Shown in pieces: positions 1 through 10,922 of a stretch of DNA of 51,005 bases. Below the pieces are notes generated by a model. That model saw only the letters and a program-made list of their open reading frames with translations. It was not told the origin of the DNA and made no database searches. The stretch covers positions 1 to 51,005 of the forward strand of contig JNVT01000095.1 of the NCBI GenBank assembly GCA_000737985.1. Reading direction: 5' to 3'. Each line of letters opens with the position of its first letter. The first letter of the stretch is position 1. Made by a program: the position numbers and the translations under genes. This DNA is from Gammaproteobacteria bacterium MFB021. GTDB lineage: Bacteria > Pseudomonadota > Gammaproteobacteria > Pseudomonadales > Halomonadaceae.

Positions 1-1
1 C

Positions 2-1159
2 AGTGCGCCCAGCGTGCAGACCCCGCCGCGCTCGCCCGAGGTGGCCGAGGAGCAGGCGCTCGACCAGAGCCGCGAGCGTGAAGAGGGCGGCCGGCGAGGC
101 GGTGAACGCCAGGTGCAGGTGGAGGGTAGCCTCAAGCACCAGAGCGGGCTGAACCCCAACTTCACCTTCGAAACCTTCGTCGAGGGCAAGTCGAACCAGC
201 TGGCGCGGGCCGCCTCGCGCCAGGTCTCGGAAAACCCCGGTGGCGCCTACAACCCGCTGTTCCTCTACGGCGGCGTGGGGCTGGGCAAGACCCACCTGAT
301 GCATGCGGTGGGCAATCATCTGGCCGGCCTGCGTGACAACGCCAAGGTGGTCTATCTGCACTCCGAGCGCTTCGTCGCCGATATGGTCAAGGCGCTGCAG
401 CTCAACGCGATCAACGACTTCAAGCGCTTCTACCGCAGCGTCGATGCGCTGCTGATCGACGATATCCAGTTCTTCGCTGGCAAGGAGCGCTCCCAGGAGG
501 AGTTCTTCCACACCTTCAACGCCCTGCTCGAGGGCGGCCAGCAGATGATCCTCACCTCCGACCGCTATCCCAAGGAGATCAGCGGGGTGGAGGAGCGTCT
601 CAAGTCGCGCTTCGGCTGGGGCCTGACGGTGGCGATCGAGCCGCCGGAGCTGGAGACCCGGGTGGCGATCTTGATGAAGAAGGCCGATCAGGCCAAGGTC
701 GACCTGCCGCATGACGCCGCCTTCTTCATCGCCCAGAAGATCCGCTCCAACGTGCGCGAGCTGGAGGGGGCGCTGAAGAAGGTGATCGCTGACTCCCACT
801 TCATGGGCAAGCCGATCACTCAGGATTTCATTCGCGAGTCGCTCAAGGATCTGCTGGCGCTGCAGGACAAGCAGGTCGGCATCGAGAACATCCAGCGCAC
901 GGTGGCGGAGTACTACAAGATCAAGATGGCCGATCTACTCTCCAAGCGCCGCTCGCGCTCGGTGGCGCGGCCGCGCCAGGTCGCCATGGCGCTGGCCAAG
1001 GAGCTGACCAACCACAGCTTGCCCGAGATCGGTGACGCCTTCGGCGGACGCGACCACACCACCGTGCTGCACGCTTGCCGCAAGGTAGTCGCGCTGAAGG
1101 AGGAGAGCGCGGACATCCGCGAGGACTACAAGAATCTGATGCGGCTGCTGACCAGCTGA
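2..1159 (+). CDS. dnaA: Chromosomal replication initiator DnaA (5' truncated by window edge)
   Basis: DnaA binds DnaA boxes at oriC and opens the origin in its ATP form. The frame is open from base 2, so the start and the N-terminal DnaB/DiaA-binding domain lie outside the window. The visible part begins in the variable linker. The AAA+ domain follows, with Walker [10 protein letters not shown] about 86-94 residues after the GTG at 14 and Walker [10 protein letters not shown] at about 146-154. Domain IV near the C-terminus carries the DNA-binding signature [11 protein letters not shown]. About 385 residues are visible, against 450-500 for the family. The gene leads the usual dnaA-dnaN-recF-gyrB order. 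Its last codons, including the TGA at 1157-1159, lie in the first unit of an 8-bp tandem repeat. The assignment is certain; the GTG at 14 is internal, not the true start. Confidence 0.97.
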   Translation, partial: SAPSVQTPPRSPEVAEEQALDQSREREEGGRRGGERQVQVEGSLKHQSGLNPNFTFETFVEGKSNQLARAASRQVSENPGGAYNPLFLYGGVGLGKTHLMHAVGNHLAGLRDNAKVVYLHSERFVADMVKALQLNAINDFKRFYRSVDALLIDDIQFFAGKERSQEEFFHTFNALLEGGQQMILTSDRYPKEISGVEERLKSRFGWGLTVAIEPPELETRVAILMKKADQAKVDLPHDAAFFIAQKIRSNVRELEGALKKVIADSHFMGKPITQDFIRESLKDLLALQDKQVGIENIQRTVAEYYKIKMADLLSKRRSRSVARPRQVAMALAKELTNHSLPEIGDAFGGRDHTTVLHACRKVVALKEESADIREDYKNLMRLLTS

Positions 1160-1198
1160 CCAGCTGACCAGCTGACCAGCTGACCAGCTGACCAGCTG
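1151..1198. repeat. Six perfect tandem copies of an 8-bp unit over the dnaA stop codon
   Basis: The unit ACCAGCTG is repeated six times without a mismatch, followed by a partial ACC at 1199-1201. The first unit encodes the last dnaA residues (Thr-Ser) and, with the next base, the TGA stop. Each unit contains the palindrome CAGCTG. Because 8 is not a multiple of 3, successive units place TGA in all three frames, so changes in copy number would leave the DnaA sequence unchanged. The rest of the dnaA-dnaN gap (1202-1329) shows no DnaA box or terminator. Confidence 0.95.
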
Positions 1199-1329
1199 AC
1201 CCCGGCTGGCGGTGGCTGTTGCCGGAGGGATTGCCCGTAGCGCCCCGGGCAGCAAGAATGAACCCCGACCGGCAGCGTCGCCGCGGCGCCGACGTTTCTT
1301 TCAGGATCGAATTCAACCACGGAGCTCCC

Positions 1330-2433
1330 ATGAAATTTTCCATCTCCCGCGAAGCCCTGCTGCGCCCGCTGACGCTGGTGGCCGGCGTGGTCGAGCGCCG
1401 TCAGACCCTGCCGGTGCTCTCCAATGTGCTGATCGAAGTCCAGGACGGTGGTATCTCGCTGACCGGCACCGATCTCGAGGTGGAATTGATCGGCCGTGCG
1501 ACCGCTGACCTGGTCGACGAGCCGGGCTCCGTCACCGTGCCGGCGCGTAAGCTGATGGATATCTGCAAGTCGCTGCCGGATCAGTCGCAGATCAGCTTCA
1601 CCCTGGAGGATGGCCGCGTGGTGCTGCGCGCCGGACGCTCGCGCTTCACCCTCTCCACCCTGCCGGTGGCCGAGTTTCCCAATATCGAGGATGGTCAAAA
1701 CGACACCACGCTGTCGCTGCCGCGGGGTACGCTCAAGTATCTGATCGACGCCACCTCCTTCGCCATGGCGCAGCAGGACGTGCGCTACTACTTGAACGGC
1801 ATGCTGCTGGAGCTGGCCAACCACTTGGTGCGCACCGTGGCCACCGATGGCCACCGTCTGGCGGTGTGCGAGCGTAGCGCCGAGATCGAACTTACCGATT
1901 CGCGCAAGCTGATCATCCCGCGCAAGGGTGTGCTGGAGCTGTCGCGGCTGCTCGACGGCAGCGAGGAGCCGGTGGAGCTGGCGCTGGGCGCCAACCATAT
2001 CCGTGCCAATACCGGTGAATTCACCTTCACTTCCAAACTGGTCGACGGCAAGTTCCCCGACTACGACCGGGTCATCCCCAAGGGCGGCGACAAGACCTTC
2101 ATCGCCGAGCGCGGCGAGCTGCGTCAGATCCTGGCGCGTACCGCCATCCTCTCCAACGAGAAGTATCGCGGCGTGCGCCTGCAGCTCGAGGAGAACAACC
2201 TCAAGGTGATGGCCAACAACCCCGAGCAGGAAGAGGCCGAGGAGAACGTCGGCATCGAATATGCCGGGGACGCGCTGGAAATCGGCTTCAACGTCGGCTA
2301 TCTGATCGATGTGCTCAACGTGCTCGACGCCGATCGCATGCAGATGACGCTGTCGGACGCCAACAGTTCGGCGCTGATGGAAGAGCCGGGCGGTGGGGAT
2401 GCCCGTTACGTGGTCATGCCGATGCGTCTTTGA
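1330..2433 (+). CDS. dnaN: DNA polymerase III beta sliding clamp
   Basis: DnaN forms the dimeric ring that tethers DNA polymerase III and other enzymes to DNA. The start at ATG 1330 gives MKFSISREALLRPL, the typical clamp N-terminus, and 367 residues, the usual length. GGAG at 1321-1324 is the ribosome binding site. An in-frame GTG-type extension back to 1219 has no support. Three similar clamp domains are expected, and the C-terminus ends in YVVMPMRL, matching the conserved clamp tail. It is 170 bp downstream of dnaA, and probably shares its transcription and has its own promoter, which I could not place. Nothing unusual in the coding sequence. Confidence 0.97.
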   Translation: MKFSISREALLRPLTLVAGVVERRQTLPVLSNVLIEVQDGGISLTGTDLEVELIGRATADLVDEPGSVTVPARKLMDICKSLPDQSQISFTLEDGRVVLRAGRSRFTLSTLPVAEFPNIEDGQNDTTLSLPRGTLKYLIDATSFAMAQQDVRYYLNGMLLELANHLVRTVATDGHRLAVCERSAEIELTDSRKLIIPRKGVLELSRLLDGSEEPVELALGANHIRANTGEFTFTSKLVDGKFPDYDRVIPKGGDKTFIAERGELRQILARTAILSNEKYRGVRLQLEENNLKVMANNPEQEEAEENVGIEYAGDALEIGFNVGYLIDVLNVLDADRMQMTLSDANSSALMEEPGGGDARYVVMPMRL

Positions 2434-2466
2434 GTGCAGGGAAGTGGCTGCGCTCGATCATGCCTT

Positions 2467-2555
2467 GTTGAAAACCGGCGAACCTTGCTCACTTATACCC
2501 ACATAAGCTCCGCTGGTTCGCCGATTTTTGTCGCGCCTGATCGTCGCTCGCCAAC
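2467..2555. repeat. Interspersed palindromic repeat element, copy 1 (dnaN-recF gap)
   Basis: Nested inverted repeats lie in the 220-bp dnaN-recF gap. The outer arms are AAAACCGGCGAACC (2471-2484) and GGTTCGCCGATTTT (2515-2528), 13 of 14 paired. The inner stem is CTTAT (2492-2496) with ATAAG (2503-2507). The element aligns end to end, with a one-base gap across the hairpin, with a second copy at 32965-33052. Substitutions in the inner stem are compensatory. Function is unknown; it could act as a transcript-end or REP-like element. The remaining bases to the recF start (2556-2653) show nothing recognisable. Confidence 0.8.
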
Positions 2556-2653
2556 ATCTTCCATCTCGGCGGTTAAATCTTCGGGTGCTTCTTTCCACGC
2601 TGCCCGCGGTCCGGGCGTTTCCTCTCGTCTCTTGTCATGAGTCTTTACTTGCC

Positions 2654-3739
2654 ATGCCGCTCGATCGGTTGAGTTTTCACGGCCTGCGCAATCTGCATCC
2701 GCTCGAGATGACGCCGGGACCGCACATCAATGTGATCAGCGGGGCCAACGGCAGCGGCAAGACCTCGCTGCTCGAAGGGCTCCACGTGCTGGGCATGGCG
2801 CGCTCCTTTCGTACCCAGAAGCTCAAGGCGCTGATCACCCACGACGCCGAGGAGATGACTCTGTTCGGGCGCCTCGACGGCGATCCGCCACGCCCGCTGG
2901 GAGTGCGCCGGCGGCGCGACGTCCAGGAGCTGGAGATCCGTATCGACGGGGAGCGCGCGGCACGCGTGACCCAGCTCGCCGAGGCGCTGCCGCTGCAGCT
3001 GATCAACCCGGATGCGTTCCGCCTGCTGGAGGGCTCGCCGGCGGCACGCCGCGAGTTTCTCGACTGGGGGGTATTTCATGCCGAGCCGCTGTTTCTCGAC
3101 GCCTGGAAGCGCGTGCGGCGTGCGCTGAAACATCGGAACGCCCTGCTCAGGCATGATAGAATCGACCGCGCGTCGATAGGCGTCTGGGAGCATGAACTGG
3201 CCCACTGGAGCGAGCGGCTGGACGCGCTGCGCGACGGCTACATGACGCGCTTCCTGCCGGTGTTCGAGGAGACCCTGGCGGCACTGCTGCCGCTGCCGGA
3301 TCTGAGCCTGCGCTACTCGCGCGGCTGGGATCGTCAGCGCGCCCTGCTCGAGGTGTTCGAGAGCGGTCGCGACACCGATCGCCAGATGGGTTTCACCCAG
3401 CAGGGGCCACAGCGCGCCGACCTGCGCATTCGGGTCGGGCGCCACGCCGCGGTGGAGGTGCTCTCCCGCGGGCAGCAGAAGCTGGTGGTCAGCGCCATGA
3501 AACTGGCCCAGGGGCGCCTGCTCGAGCAGCTGAGCGGGCAGACCTGCCTCTATCTGATCGACGACCTGCCGGCGGAGCTCGACGGCGAACACCAGCGCAT
3601 CTTCTGCCGGTGGCTCGAGACGCTCGACTGTCAGGTCTTCATCACCAGCGTCGAGCGCTCGGCGCTGGCCGACGTCTGGCAGCCGGACACGGATGTCGTG
3701 GCATCGTGTATCGCCGGCGGACGGCTGCATTCGGAATGA
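2654..3739 (+). CDS. recF: DNA replication/repair protein RecF
   Basis: RecF is an SMC-like ATPase that, with RecO and RecR, loads RecA at single-strand gaps. ATG 2654 gives MPLDRLSFHGLRNL, the normal RecF N-terminus, and 361 residues, the family length. The open frame continues upstream to 2528, but that stretch lies over the palindromic repeat and is not RecF-like. Walker A GANGSGKT is at residues 30-37. The ABC signature SRGQQKLVVSAMKLAQ and Walker B LYLIDDLPAELD are near the C-terminus. No strong Shine-Dalgarno is visible. It lies between dnaN and gyrB, 19 bp from gyrB, as in most gammaproteobacteria. Confidence 0.96.
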   Translation: MPLDRLSFHGLRNLHPLEMTPGPHINVISGANGSGKTSLLEGLHVLGMARSFRTQKLKALITHDAEEMTLFGRLDGDPPRPLGVRRRRDVQELEIRIDGERAARVTQLAEALPLQLINPDAFRLLEGSPAARREFLDWGVFHAEPLFLDAWKRVRRALKHRNALLRHDRIDRASIGVWEHELAHWSERLDALRDGYMTRFLPVFEETLAALLPLPDLSLRYSRGWDRQRALLEVFESGRDTDRQMGFTQQGPQRADLRIRVGRHAAVEVLSRGQQKLVVSAMKLAQGRLLEQLSGQTCLYLIDDLPAELDGEHQRIFCRWLETLDCQVFITSVERSALADVWQPDTDVVASCIAGGRLHSE

Positions 3740-3755
3740 TTTCACCATGGAGTGA

Positions 3756-6173
<2,418 letters not shown>

Positions 6174-6203
6174 GCGCGCTCGAGACACTGCCAGGCCAGC
6201 CGA

Positions 6204-6234
6204 CGGCCCGCCCCGACCGGGGGCGGGCCGTTTT
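6204..6234 (+). terminator. Rho-independent terminator after gyrB
   Basis: A perfect 11-bp stem, CGGCCCGCCCC (6204-6214) with GGGGCGGGCCG (6220-6230), has a 5-base loop and is followed by TTTT. It lies 30 bp after the gyrB stop. Confidence 0.9.
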
Positions 6235-6247
6235 GCGTTCAGGGATG

Positions 6248-6292
6248 GTTTTTAGAACCCCAGTTTTTAGAAACAACGCTTCTCGAAACAAC
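6248..6292. repeat. Degenerate 15-bp tandem repeat, three units
   Basis: Three consecutive 15-base units read GTTTTTAGAACCCCA, GTTTTTAGAAACAAC and GCTTCTCGAAACAAC. They are AT-rich in a GC-rich surrounding and lie between the gyrB terminator and the 3' end of the MocR-type gene. No function is evident; it could be a decayed slippage array. Confidence 0.75.
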
Positions 6293-6340
6293 GCTCTACG
6301 GCACGCGACGGACCCTGGCGCTGTCGCGACTGGCGGGGCT

Positions 6341-7774
6341 TCACGCCTGCTGCTCGACGAAAGTGCGGATCGCCGCCGCCAGCCGCCGCCCCTGGCGTGT
6401 CAGCGCTTCCCCTTCGGCCATGCCCACCCCGAGTACCAGACCGCGGCGCGTATCGCCGGGTGCGCAGACCCGGCTCAGCGGCCGCGCCACCAGGTGGTGG
6501 CGGTTGAGCAGGTAGTGCGACAGGCGTTCGTCGTCGAGGGTGGGGGAGAGCTCGACGCTCAAGCTGATATTGGGTGCCGGCGGGGAGACGGCGATCACCC
6601 CAGGCGCCTCTGCCAGCAGGGCGTGGAGCTCGCGCTGGCGGCCCAGGTAGTCGGCGGCGATTCGGTGGCACCAGCGATCCAGATCGCCGGCGTCGATGAA
6701 GGCGGCGAGCACCGCCTGGTCCAGCAGCCGGCCTTCGCGAAAGACCCCGGTACGCACCCGGTTGAGGGTATGGCTGAGGGCGCTGGGCACCACCAGGTAG
6801 CCCAGCCGCAGTCCGGGGAACATCAGCTTGGAGAAGGAGCCAATCAGGATGCGGTTGCCGCTGCGCGGATCGAACGCCAGGGGCTGGCGGTCGCCGTCCC
6901 CGAACTCATAGTCATCCTCGAGAACCCACTCGGGCGCGAGATGCTGAATCAGTGTTTGTTTGTGAGCGTTCACTGACTGCACGCCCAGCGGGTAGTGGTG
7001 CGAGCCGGTGAAGTAGACCAGTCGCGGCGCGGGGGGCGGCAGCGGCTGACGGTAGCCGTGGCGGGGGTCCCAGATGGCGTGATCGACGCTCAGGCCGCAT
7101 GCCTGGAAGACGTTGCGCGCGCCCCAGTAGAAGGGGGAGTCCATCACCGCTCGGTCACCCTCGTCGGCGAGCGCCAGGGCGCACAGCTGCAGGCCGTGGT
7201 GGGCGCCTTCGGTGATCACGATCTGATCGAGCTCGCAGTGGATGCCGCGCCAGCGGGCGAGAAAGCCGGCGATCGCCCGCTTGAGCGGGCCGTAGCCGCC
7301 CGAGGCGTAGGCGAGCAGCAGGGTGTTGTGTGGCACGGTGACGCGCGAGTAGAGCTGGCGCCAGCGCGCCAGCGGGAAGTGCACGATATCCGGCACCCCG
7401 GGGACGAAGGCGCCGCTCTGTACCGGGCTGGCGCCGACATCGCCCAGGAGCCGGTGAGCGCGCCGGGAGATCGGTCCGGCCGGTGGGGCACTGATCTCGG
7501 GCGTCGCGGGCTTGTGGACCCAGGTGCCGCGGCCGTGGTCGGTGATCAGATGGCCCTGCTGGACCAGCCGCTCGATCACCCCGGCCAGGGTATTGCGGGC
7601 CATGCCCAGCGACGCGCACAGATCGCGGTGTCCGGGCAGGCGCTGACCTTTCTGCCAGTGGCGTTCGATCAGCCATAGCAGGGTCTGCTCCAGGCGCTGG
7701 TGCTTGGTCAGGTGGGCGGGCTGGGCGTGGTAGCCGCTCTCGATCCGGGTCAGGGCCCGGCGGCGATCTTCCAT
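6341..7774 (-). CDS. MocR/GabR-type transcriptional regulator (winged helix plus aminotransferase-like domain)
   Basis: MocR proteins fuse a GntR winged helix to a fold-type I aminotransferase domain that binds PLP as a ligand sensor. Here the helix-turn-helix is at residues about 20-90 (QRLPGHRDLCASLGMARNTL). A long aminotransferase-like domain follows, with Asp-Asp-Tyr near 287-289 and the PLP-binding lysine K316 in SFSKLMFPGLRLGY. Length 477, typical. GGAGGC at 7779-7784 on the complement is the ribosome binding site. It is divergent from an APC permease and gabT, so a GabR-like role (activating GABA use, repressing itself) is the best inference. Direct repeats in the shared intergenic region are a candidate operator. 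The effector cannot be read from sequence. Confidence 0.88.
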   Translation of the reverse strand: MEDRRRALTRIESGYHAQPAHLTKHQRLEQTLLWLIERHWQKGQRLPGHRDLCASLGMARNTLAGVIERLVQQGHLITDHGRGTWVHKPATPEISAPPAGPISRRAHRLLGDVGASPVQSGAFVPGVPDIVHFPLARWRQLYSRVTVPHNTLLLAYASGGYGPLKRAIAGFLARWRGIHCELDQIVITEGAHHGLQLCALALADEGDRAVMDSPFYWGARNVFQACGLSVDHAIWDPRHGYRQPLPPPAPRLVYFTGSHHYPLGVQSVNAHKQTLIQHLAPEWVLEDDYEFGDGDRQPLAFDPRSGNRILIGSFSKLMFPGLRLGYLVVPSALSHTLNRVRTGVFREGRLLDQAVLAAFIDAGDLDRWCHRIAADYLGRQRELHALLAEAPGVIAVSPPAPNISLSVELSPTLDDERLSHYLLNRHHLVARPLSRVCAPGDTRRGLVLGVGMAEGEALTRQGRRLAAAIRTFVEQQA

Positions 7775-7825
7775 GGGTGCCTCCGGGGCAGGCAGTGACT
7801 ATGGAATTATGGCGCTTGCCGCCCA

Positions 7826-7860
7826 AGTGGTCTATCTGAGTAGCATGAGTGGTCTACTCA
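7826..7860. promoter_or_regulatory. Candidate MocR/GabR operator between divergent genes
   Basis: AGTGGTCTA occurs at 7826-7834 and again at 7848-7856, 22 bp apart (about two helical turns). Paired direct repeats are the usual layout for MocR regulators. Overlapping them is an inverted pair, TGAGTAG (7837-7843) and CTACTCA (7854-7860). The site is 52-86 bp upstream of the regulator start, and 124 bp upstream of the permease start. A separate imperfect stem, GTCGACGATGC (7915-7925) with GCATCATCGAC (7938-7948), lies in the permease leader. No clean sigma-70 pair could be assigned. Confidence 0.55.
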
Positions 7861-7983
7861 TCGCTGCCGGCGGCGGTGATAGCGTGGCGCCAGGGTCGCC
7901 TTAAATAGCGACTCGTCGACGATGCTTAGGCAACCACGCATCATCGACACGCTTCATCAACAACAACGTCAAGAGATCTTGCT

Positions 7984-9405
7984 ATGTCCAACGCTTCTCA
8001 ACCCACCGAGTTCGTGCGCGTCCTGGCGCGGGCCGACGTGCTGGCACTCGCCTTCGGCGCGATGATCGGCTGGGGCTGGATCGTGCTCACCGGCGGCGCC
8101 ATCCTCGACGGCGGCAGCCTGGGGGCGATCATCGCCTTCATCATCGGCGGCATCGCGGTGCTGCTGGTCGGCCTGACCTACGCCGAGCTGGCGGCGGCGA
8201 TGCCGCAGGTCGGTGGCGAGCACGTCTACAGCTATCGCGCGCTGGGCCATTTCGCCTCCTTCGTCTGTACCTGGAGCATTGTGCTCGGCTATGTCAGCGT
8301 CGCCTCGTTCGAGGCGGTGGCGCTGCCCACGGTGGTCGAGCATCTGTTCCCCGGCTATGCCGTGGGCGATCTGTGGACCGTCGCCGGCTGGGAGGTCAAG
8401 GCCAGCTGGGTAGCGGTCGGGGTGATCGGCTCGCTGGTGATGATGGTGATCAACTATCTGGGCATCTCGACGGCCGCGCTGCTGCAGAAGGTAGTCACCG
8501 GCCTGATCCTGATCGCCGGGGTCATGTTCGTCACCGGTTCGCTGTTCACCGGTGACACCGGCAACATGCAGCCGCTGTTCGCCAGCGGCGAACATGGCGC
8601 CTTCGGCGGTATCGTCGCGGTGCTGGTGCTAGTGCCCTTCCTGTTCGTCGGTTTCGACGTCATCCCCCAGGCGGCGGAAGAGATCGATCTGCCGTTCCGC
8701 GACATCGGCAAGGTGCTGGTGCTGTCGGTACTCATGGCGGTGGCCTGGTATACCCTGATCGTGCTGGGCACCAGCCTGATGCTCGACAACGACGCCCTGG
8801 GCGGCAGTACCCTGAGCGTGCCCGATGCCATGCAGGCGGTGTTTGATGGCGCCTGGGCCGGCAATCTGATGGTGCTGGCCGGGATCGCCGGGATCATCAC
8901 CAGTTGGAACGCCTTCTACATCGGCGGCTCGCGGGCGATCTACGCGCTCGCCCACTCGGGTATGCTGCCGGCGTTCCTGGGCAAGCTGCACCCGCGCTAC
9001 AAGACGCCCACCAACGCCATCATCCTGATCGGCGTGCTCTCCACCCTGGCGCCGTTCTTCGGCCGCCCGGCGCTGGTGTGGCTGGTCGATGCCGGCGGCC
9101 TGGGGATCGTCATCGCCTATCTGTTCGTGTCGCTGTCGTTTCTGATCCTGCGCCGGCGCGAGCCGGAGATGGCGCGCCCCTACCGGGTCAAGGCCGGCGG
9201 TCTGGTCGGCGTACTCGCGGTCCTGCTGTCGCTGGGCATGGTGTTTCTCTATCTGCCGGGCAGCCCGTCGGCGCTGGTGCCGGTGGAGTGGGTAGTGTTC
9301 GGCGGCTGGATGATCGGCGGATTGCTGCTGTACGTGTGGGCGCGACAGCGCTACGGTCGAGAGGTAGGCGATCGTCTCATCCGTGCCTCTTACACGAAAT
9401 CGTGA
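7984..9405 (+). CDS. APC-family amino acid/amine permease, probable GABA or polyamine importer
   Basis: An inner-membrane secondary transporter of the amino acid-polyamine-organocation superfamily. Its 473 residues show about twelve hydrophobic segments, the first at about 17-40 with GAMIGWGW, equivalent to the APC unwound-helix glycine motif. A conserved cytoplasmic loop lies before the segment ending VAWYTLIVLG, and the C-terminus is positive. The next gene is gabT, 88 bp downstream, and the MocR-type regulator is divergent. Import of GABA or a closely related amino compound is therefore inferred from context. Substrate residues cannot be assigned by eye. The ribosome binding site is weak (AAGAGA). 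Confidence 0.85.
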   Translation: MSNASQPTEFVRVLARADVLALAFGAMIGWGWIVLTGGAILDGGSLGAIIAFIIGGIAVLLVGLTYAELAAAMPQVGGEHVYSYRALGHFASFVCTWSIVLGYVSVASFEAVALPTVVEHLFPGYAVGDLWTVAGWEVKASWVAVGVIGSLVMMVINYLGISTAALLQKVVTGLILIAGVMFVTGSLFTGDTGNMQPLFASGEHGAFGGIVAVLVLVPFLFVGFDVIPQAAEEIDLPFRDIGKVLVLSVLMAVAWYTLIVLGTSLMLDNDALGGSTLSVPDAMQAVFDGAWAGNLMVLAGIAGIITSWNAFYIGGSRAIYALAHSGMLPAFLGKLHPRYKTPTNAIILIGVLSTLAPFFGRPALVWLVDAGGLGIVIAYLFVSLSFLILRRREPEMARPYRVKAGGLVGVLAVLLSLGMVFLYLPGSPSALVPVEWVVFGGWMIGGLLLYVWARQRYGREVGDRLIRASYTKS

Positions 9406-9493
9406 CAGTCACCCTCGTCCCGTCGACACCCGTGCGGACGTCCGGGACGGCTCATCGGCGCCATGACGCGCGCCGTTTCAGGAGGAGAGTTGC

Positions 9494-10771
9494 ATGACCA
9501 ACGCAGAACTCAATGAACTCAAGCAGCGCTACGTGGCCAGCGGTGCGGCCAGCCCGGCGGTCGAATTCGCCGCGCGGGCAGAGAACGCCGAGCTGTGGGA
9601 CGAGGACGGCAAGCGCTTCATCGACTTCGCCGGCGGTATCGGCGTGCTCAATATCGGTCACCGGCACCCCAAGGTGGTCGAGGCGGTCAAGGCGCAGCTC
9701 GACCGCGTCATGCACACCTGCCAGACGGTGATGCCCTACGAGGGCTACGTGCGCGTGGCGCAGAAGCTGAGCGAAGTCACGCCGGTGCGTGGCCACGCCA
9801 AGGTGATGCTGGCCAACTCCGGCGCCGAGGCACTGGAGAACGCGGTCAAGGTGGCACGGGCCGCCACCGGGCGCTCCAGCGTGATCTGCTTCTCCGGCGG
9901 CTATCACGGGCGTACCTTCATGACCATGGCGATGAACGGCAAGGTCGCCCCCTACCGCAACGACTTCGGCCCGATGCCGGGGCAGGTCTATCGTGCGCCC
10001 TATCCGGTCGAGTCGATCGGGGTCAGTGAAGAGGAGGCCCTGCGCCACCTCAAGATGGTGCTCAAGACCGATGCCAACCCGCGCGATACCGCAGCGATCG
10101 TGATCGAGCCGGTGCTCGGCGAGGGCGGTTTCCACGCCGCGCCCAAGCGCTTCCTCGAGGCGATCCGCGAGATCTGCGACGAGCACGGCATCCTGATGAT
10201 CGTCGACGAGGTGCAGTCGGGTTTCGGACGTACCGGCAAGCTGTTCGCGATCGAGCACTCGGGCGTCGAGCCAGACATCATGACCATGGCCAAGAGCATG
10301 GCCGACGGCATGCCGATCTCCGCGGTGGTGGGCACCGACAAGGTCATGGACGCATCCGGCGGCAACTCGCTGGGCGGCACCTATACCGGCAGCCCGGTGT
10401 CGTGTGCCGCGGTGCTGGCGGTACTCGAGGTGTTCGAGGAGGAGCGCATCCTGGAGAAGAGCCAGGCGCTGGGCGAGAAACTGCGGGCGCGCTTCGACAA
10501 GTGGCAGCAGGACTACGCCTCGGTCGCCAATGCGCGCAACCTGGGCGCCATGGCGGCGTTCGACCTGGTCAGCGACAAGAAGAGCGCGCAGCCCAACACT
10601 GAGCTGGCGGCCAAGCTGTGCAAGACCGCGCGCGAGCGCGGGCTGATCCTGCTCTCCTGCGGCCTTTACGGCAACACCATCCGCTTCCTGATGCCGGTCA
10701 CCATCAGTGACGCGGTGCTGGAAGAGGGTCTGGACCTGATCGAGAAGATGCTGAGCGAATTCGGCGCCTGA
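9494..10771 (+). CDS. gabT: 4-aminobutyrate aminotransferase (class III, PLP-dependent)
   Basis: GabT transfers the amino group of GABA to 2-oxoglutarate, giving succinate semialdehyde and glutamate, in the cytoplasm. The 425-residue length matches GabT. Visible features are NSGAEALENAVKVAR (phosphate-binding region), FSGGYHGRT, Asp238 in VDEVQSGFGRTGK (pairs with the PLP ring nitrogen) and Lys267 in TMAKSMADGMP (Schiff base). GGAGGAGAG at 9480-9488 precedes ATG 9494. It is downstream of the permease in a likely operon and ends in a strong terminator. No succinate-semialdehyde dehydrogenase (gabD) is in the window, so it must be elsewhere. A related omega-amino substrate such as 5-aminovalerate is possible. 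Confidence 0.92.
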   Translation: MTNAELNELKQRYVASGAASPAVEFAARAENAELWDEDGKRFIDFAGGIGVLNIGHRHPKVVEAVKAQLDRVMHTCQTVMPYEGYVRVAQKLSEVTPVRGHAKVMLANSGAEALENAVKVARAATGRSSVICFSGGYHGRTFMTMAMNGKVAPYRNDFGPMPGQVYRAPYPVESIGVSEEEALRHLKMVLKTDANPRDTAAIVIEPVLGEGGFHAAPKRFLEAIREICDEHGILMIVDEVQSGFGRTGKLFAIEHSGVEPDIMTMAKSMADGMPISAVVGTDKVMDASGGNSLGGTYTGSPVSCAAVLAVLEVFEEERILEKSQALGEKLRARFDKWQQDYASVANARNLGAMAAFDLVSDKKSAQPNTELAAKLCKTARERGLILLSCGLYGNTIRFLMPVTISDAVLEEGLDLIEKMLSEFGA

Positions 10772-10791
10772 ACGGCGTCGTGACGCATGCG

Positions 10792-10821
10792 ACCGGCACC
10801 CGCGAGGGTGCCGGTTTTTTT
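10792..10821 (+). terminator. Rho-independent terminator after gabT
   Basis: The stem ACCGGCACCC (10792-10801) with GGGTGCCGGT (10806-10815) has a GCGA loop and runs into seven T residues. It is perfect and lies 20 bp past the gabT stop. The following 100 bp to the end of elaA show no further feature. Confidence 0.95.
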
Positions 10822-10922
10822 ATGTCCGGGGAGTGTTGCGGATCTTGGACGCCTGGCCTCAATGACTCGCTGGTGGCGCCAGTTCGAGCCTGTGCGCAGG
10901 TGCCATCTGCGCTCGGATCCTT

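Noticed and set aside
1160-1329. Possible oriC between dnaA and dnaN
   Set aside because: No TTATCCACA-like DnaA boxes and no AT-rich unwinding element are present. The origin is more likely upstream of dnaA, outside the window.
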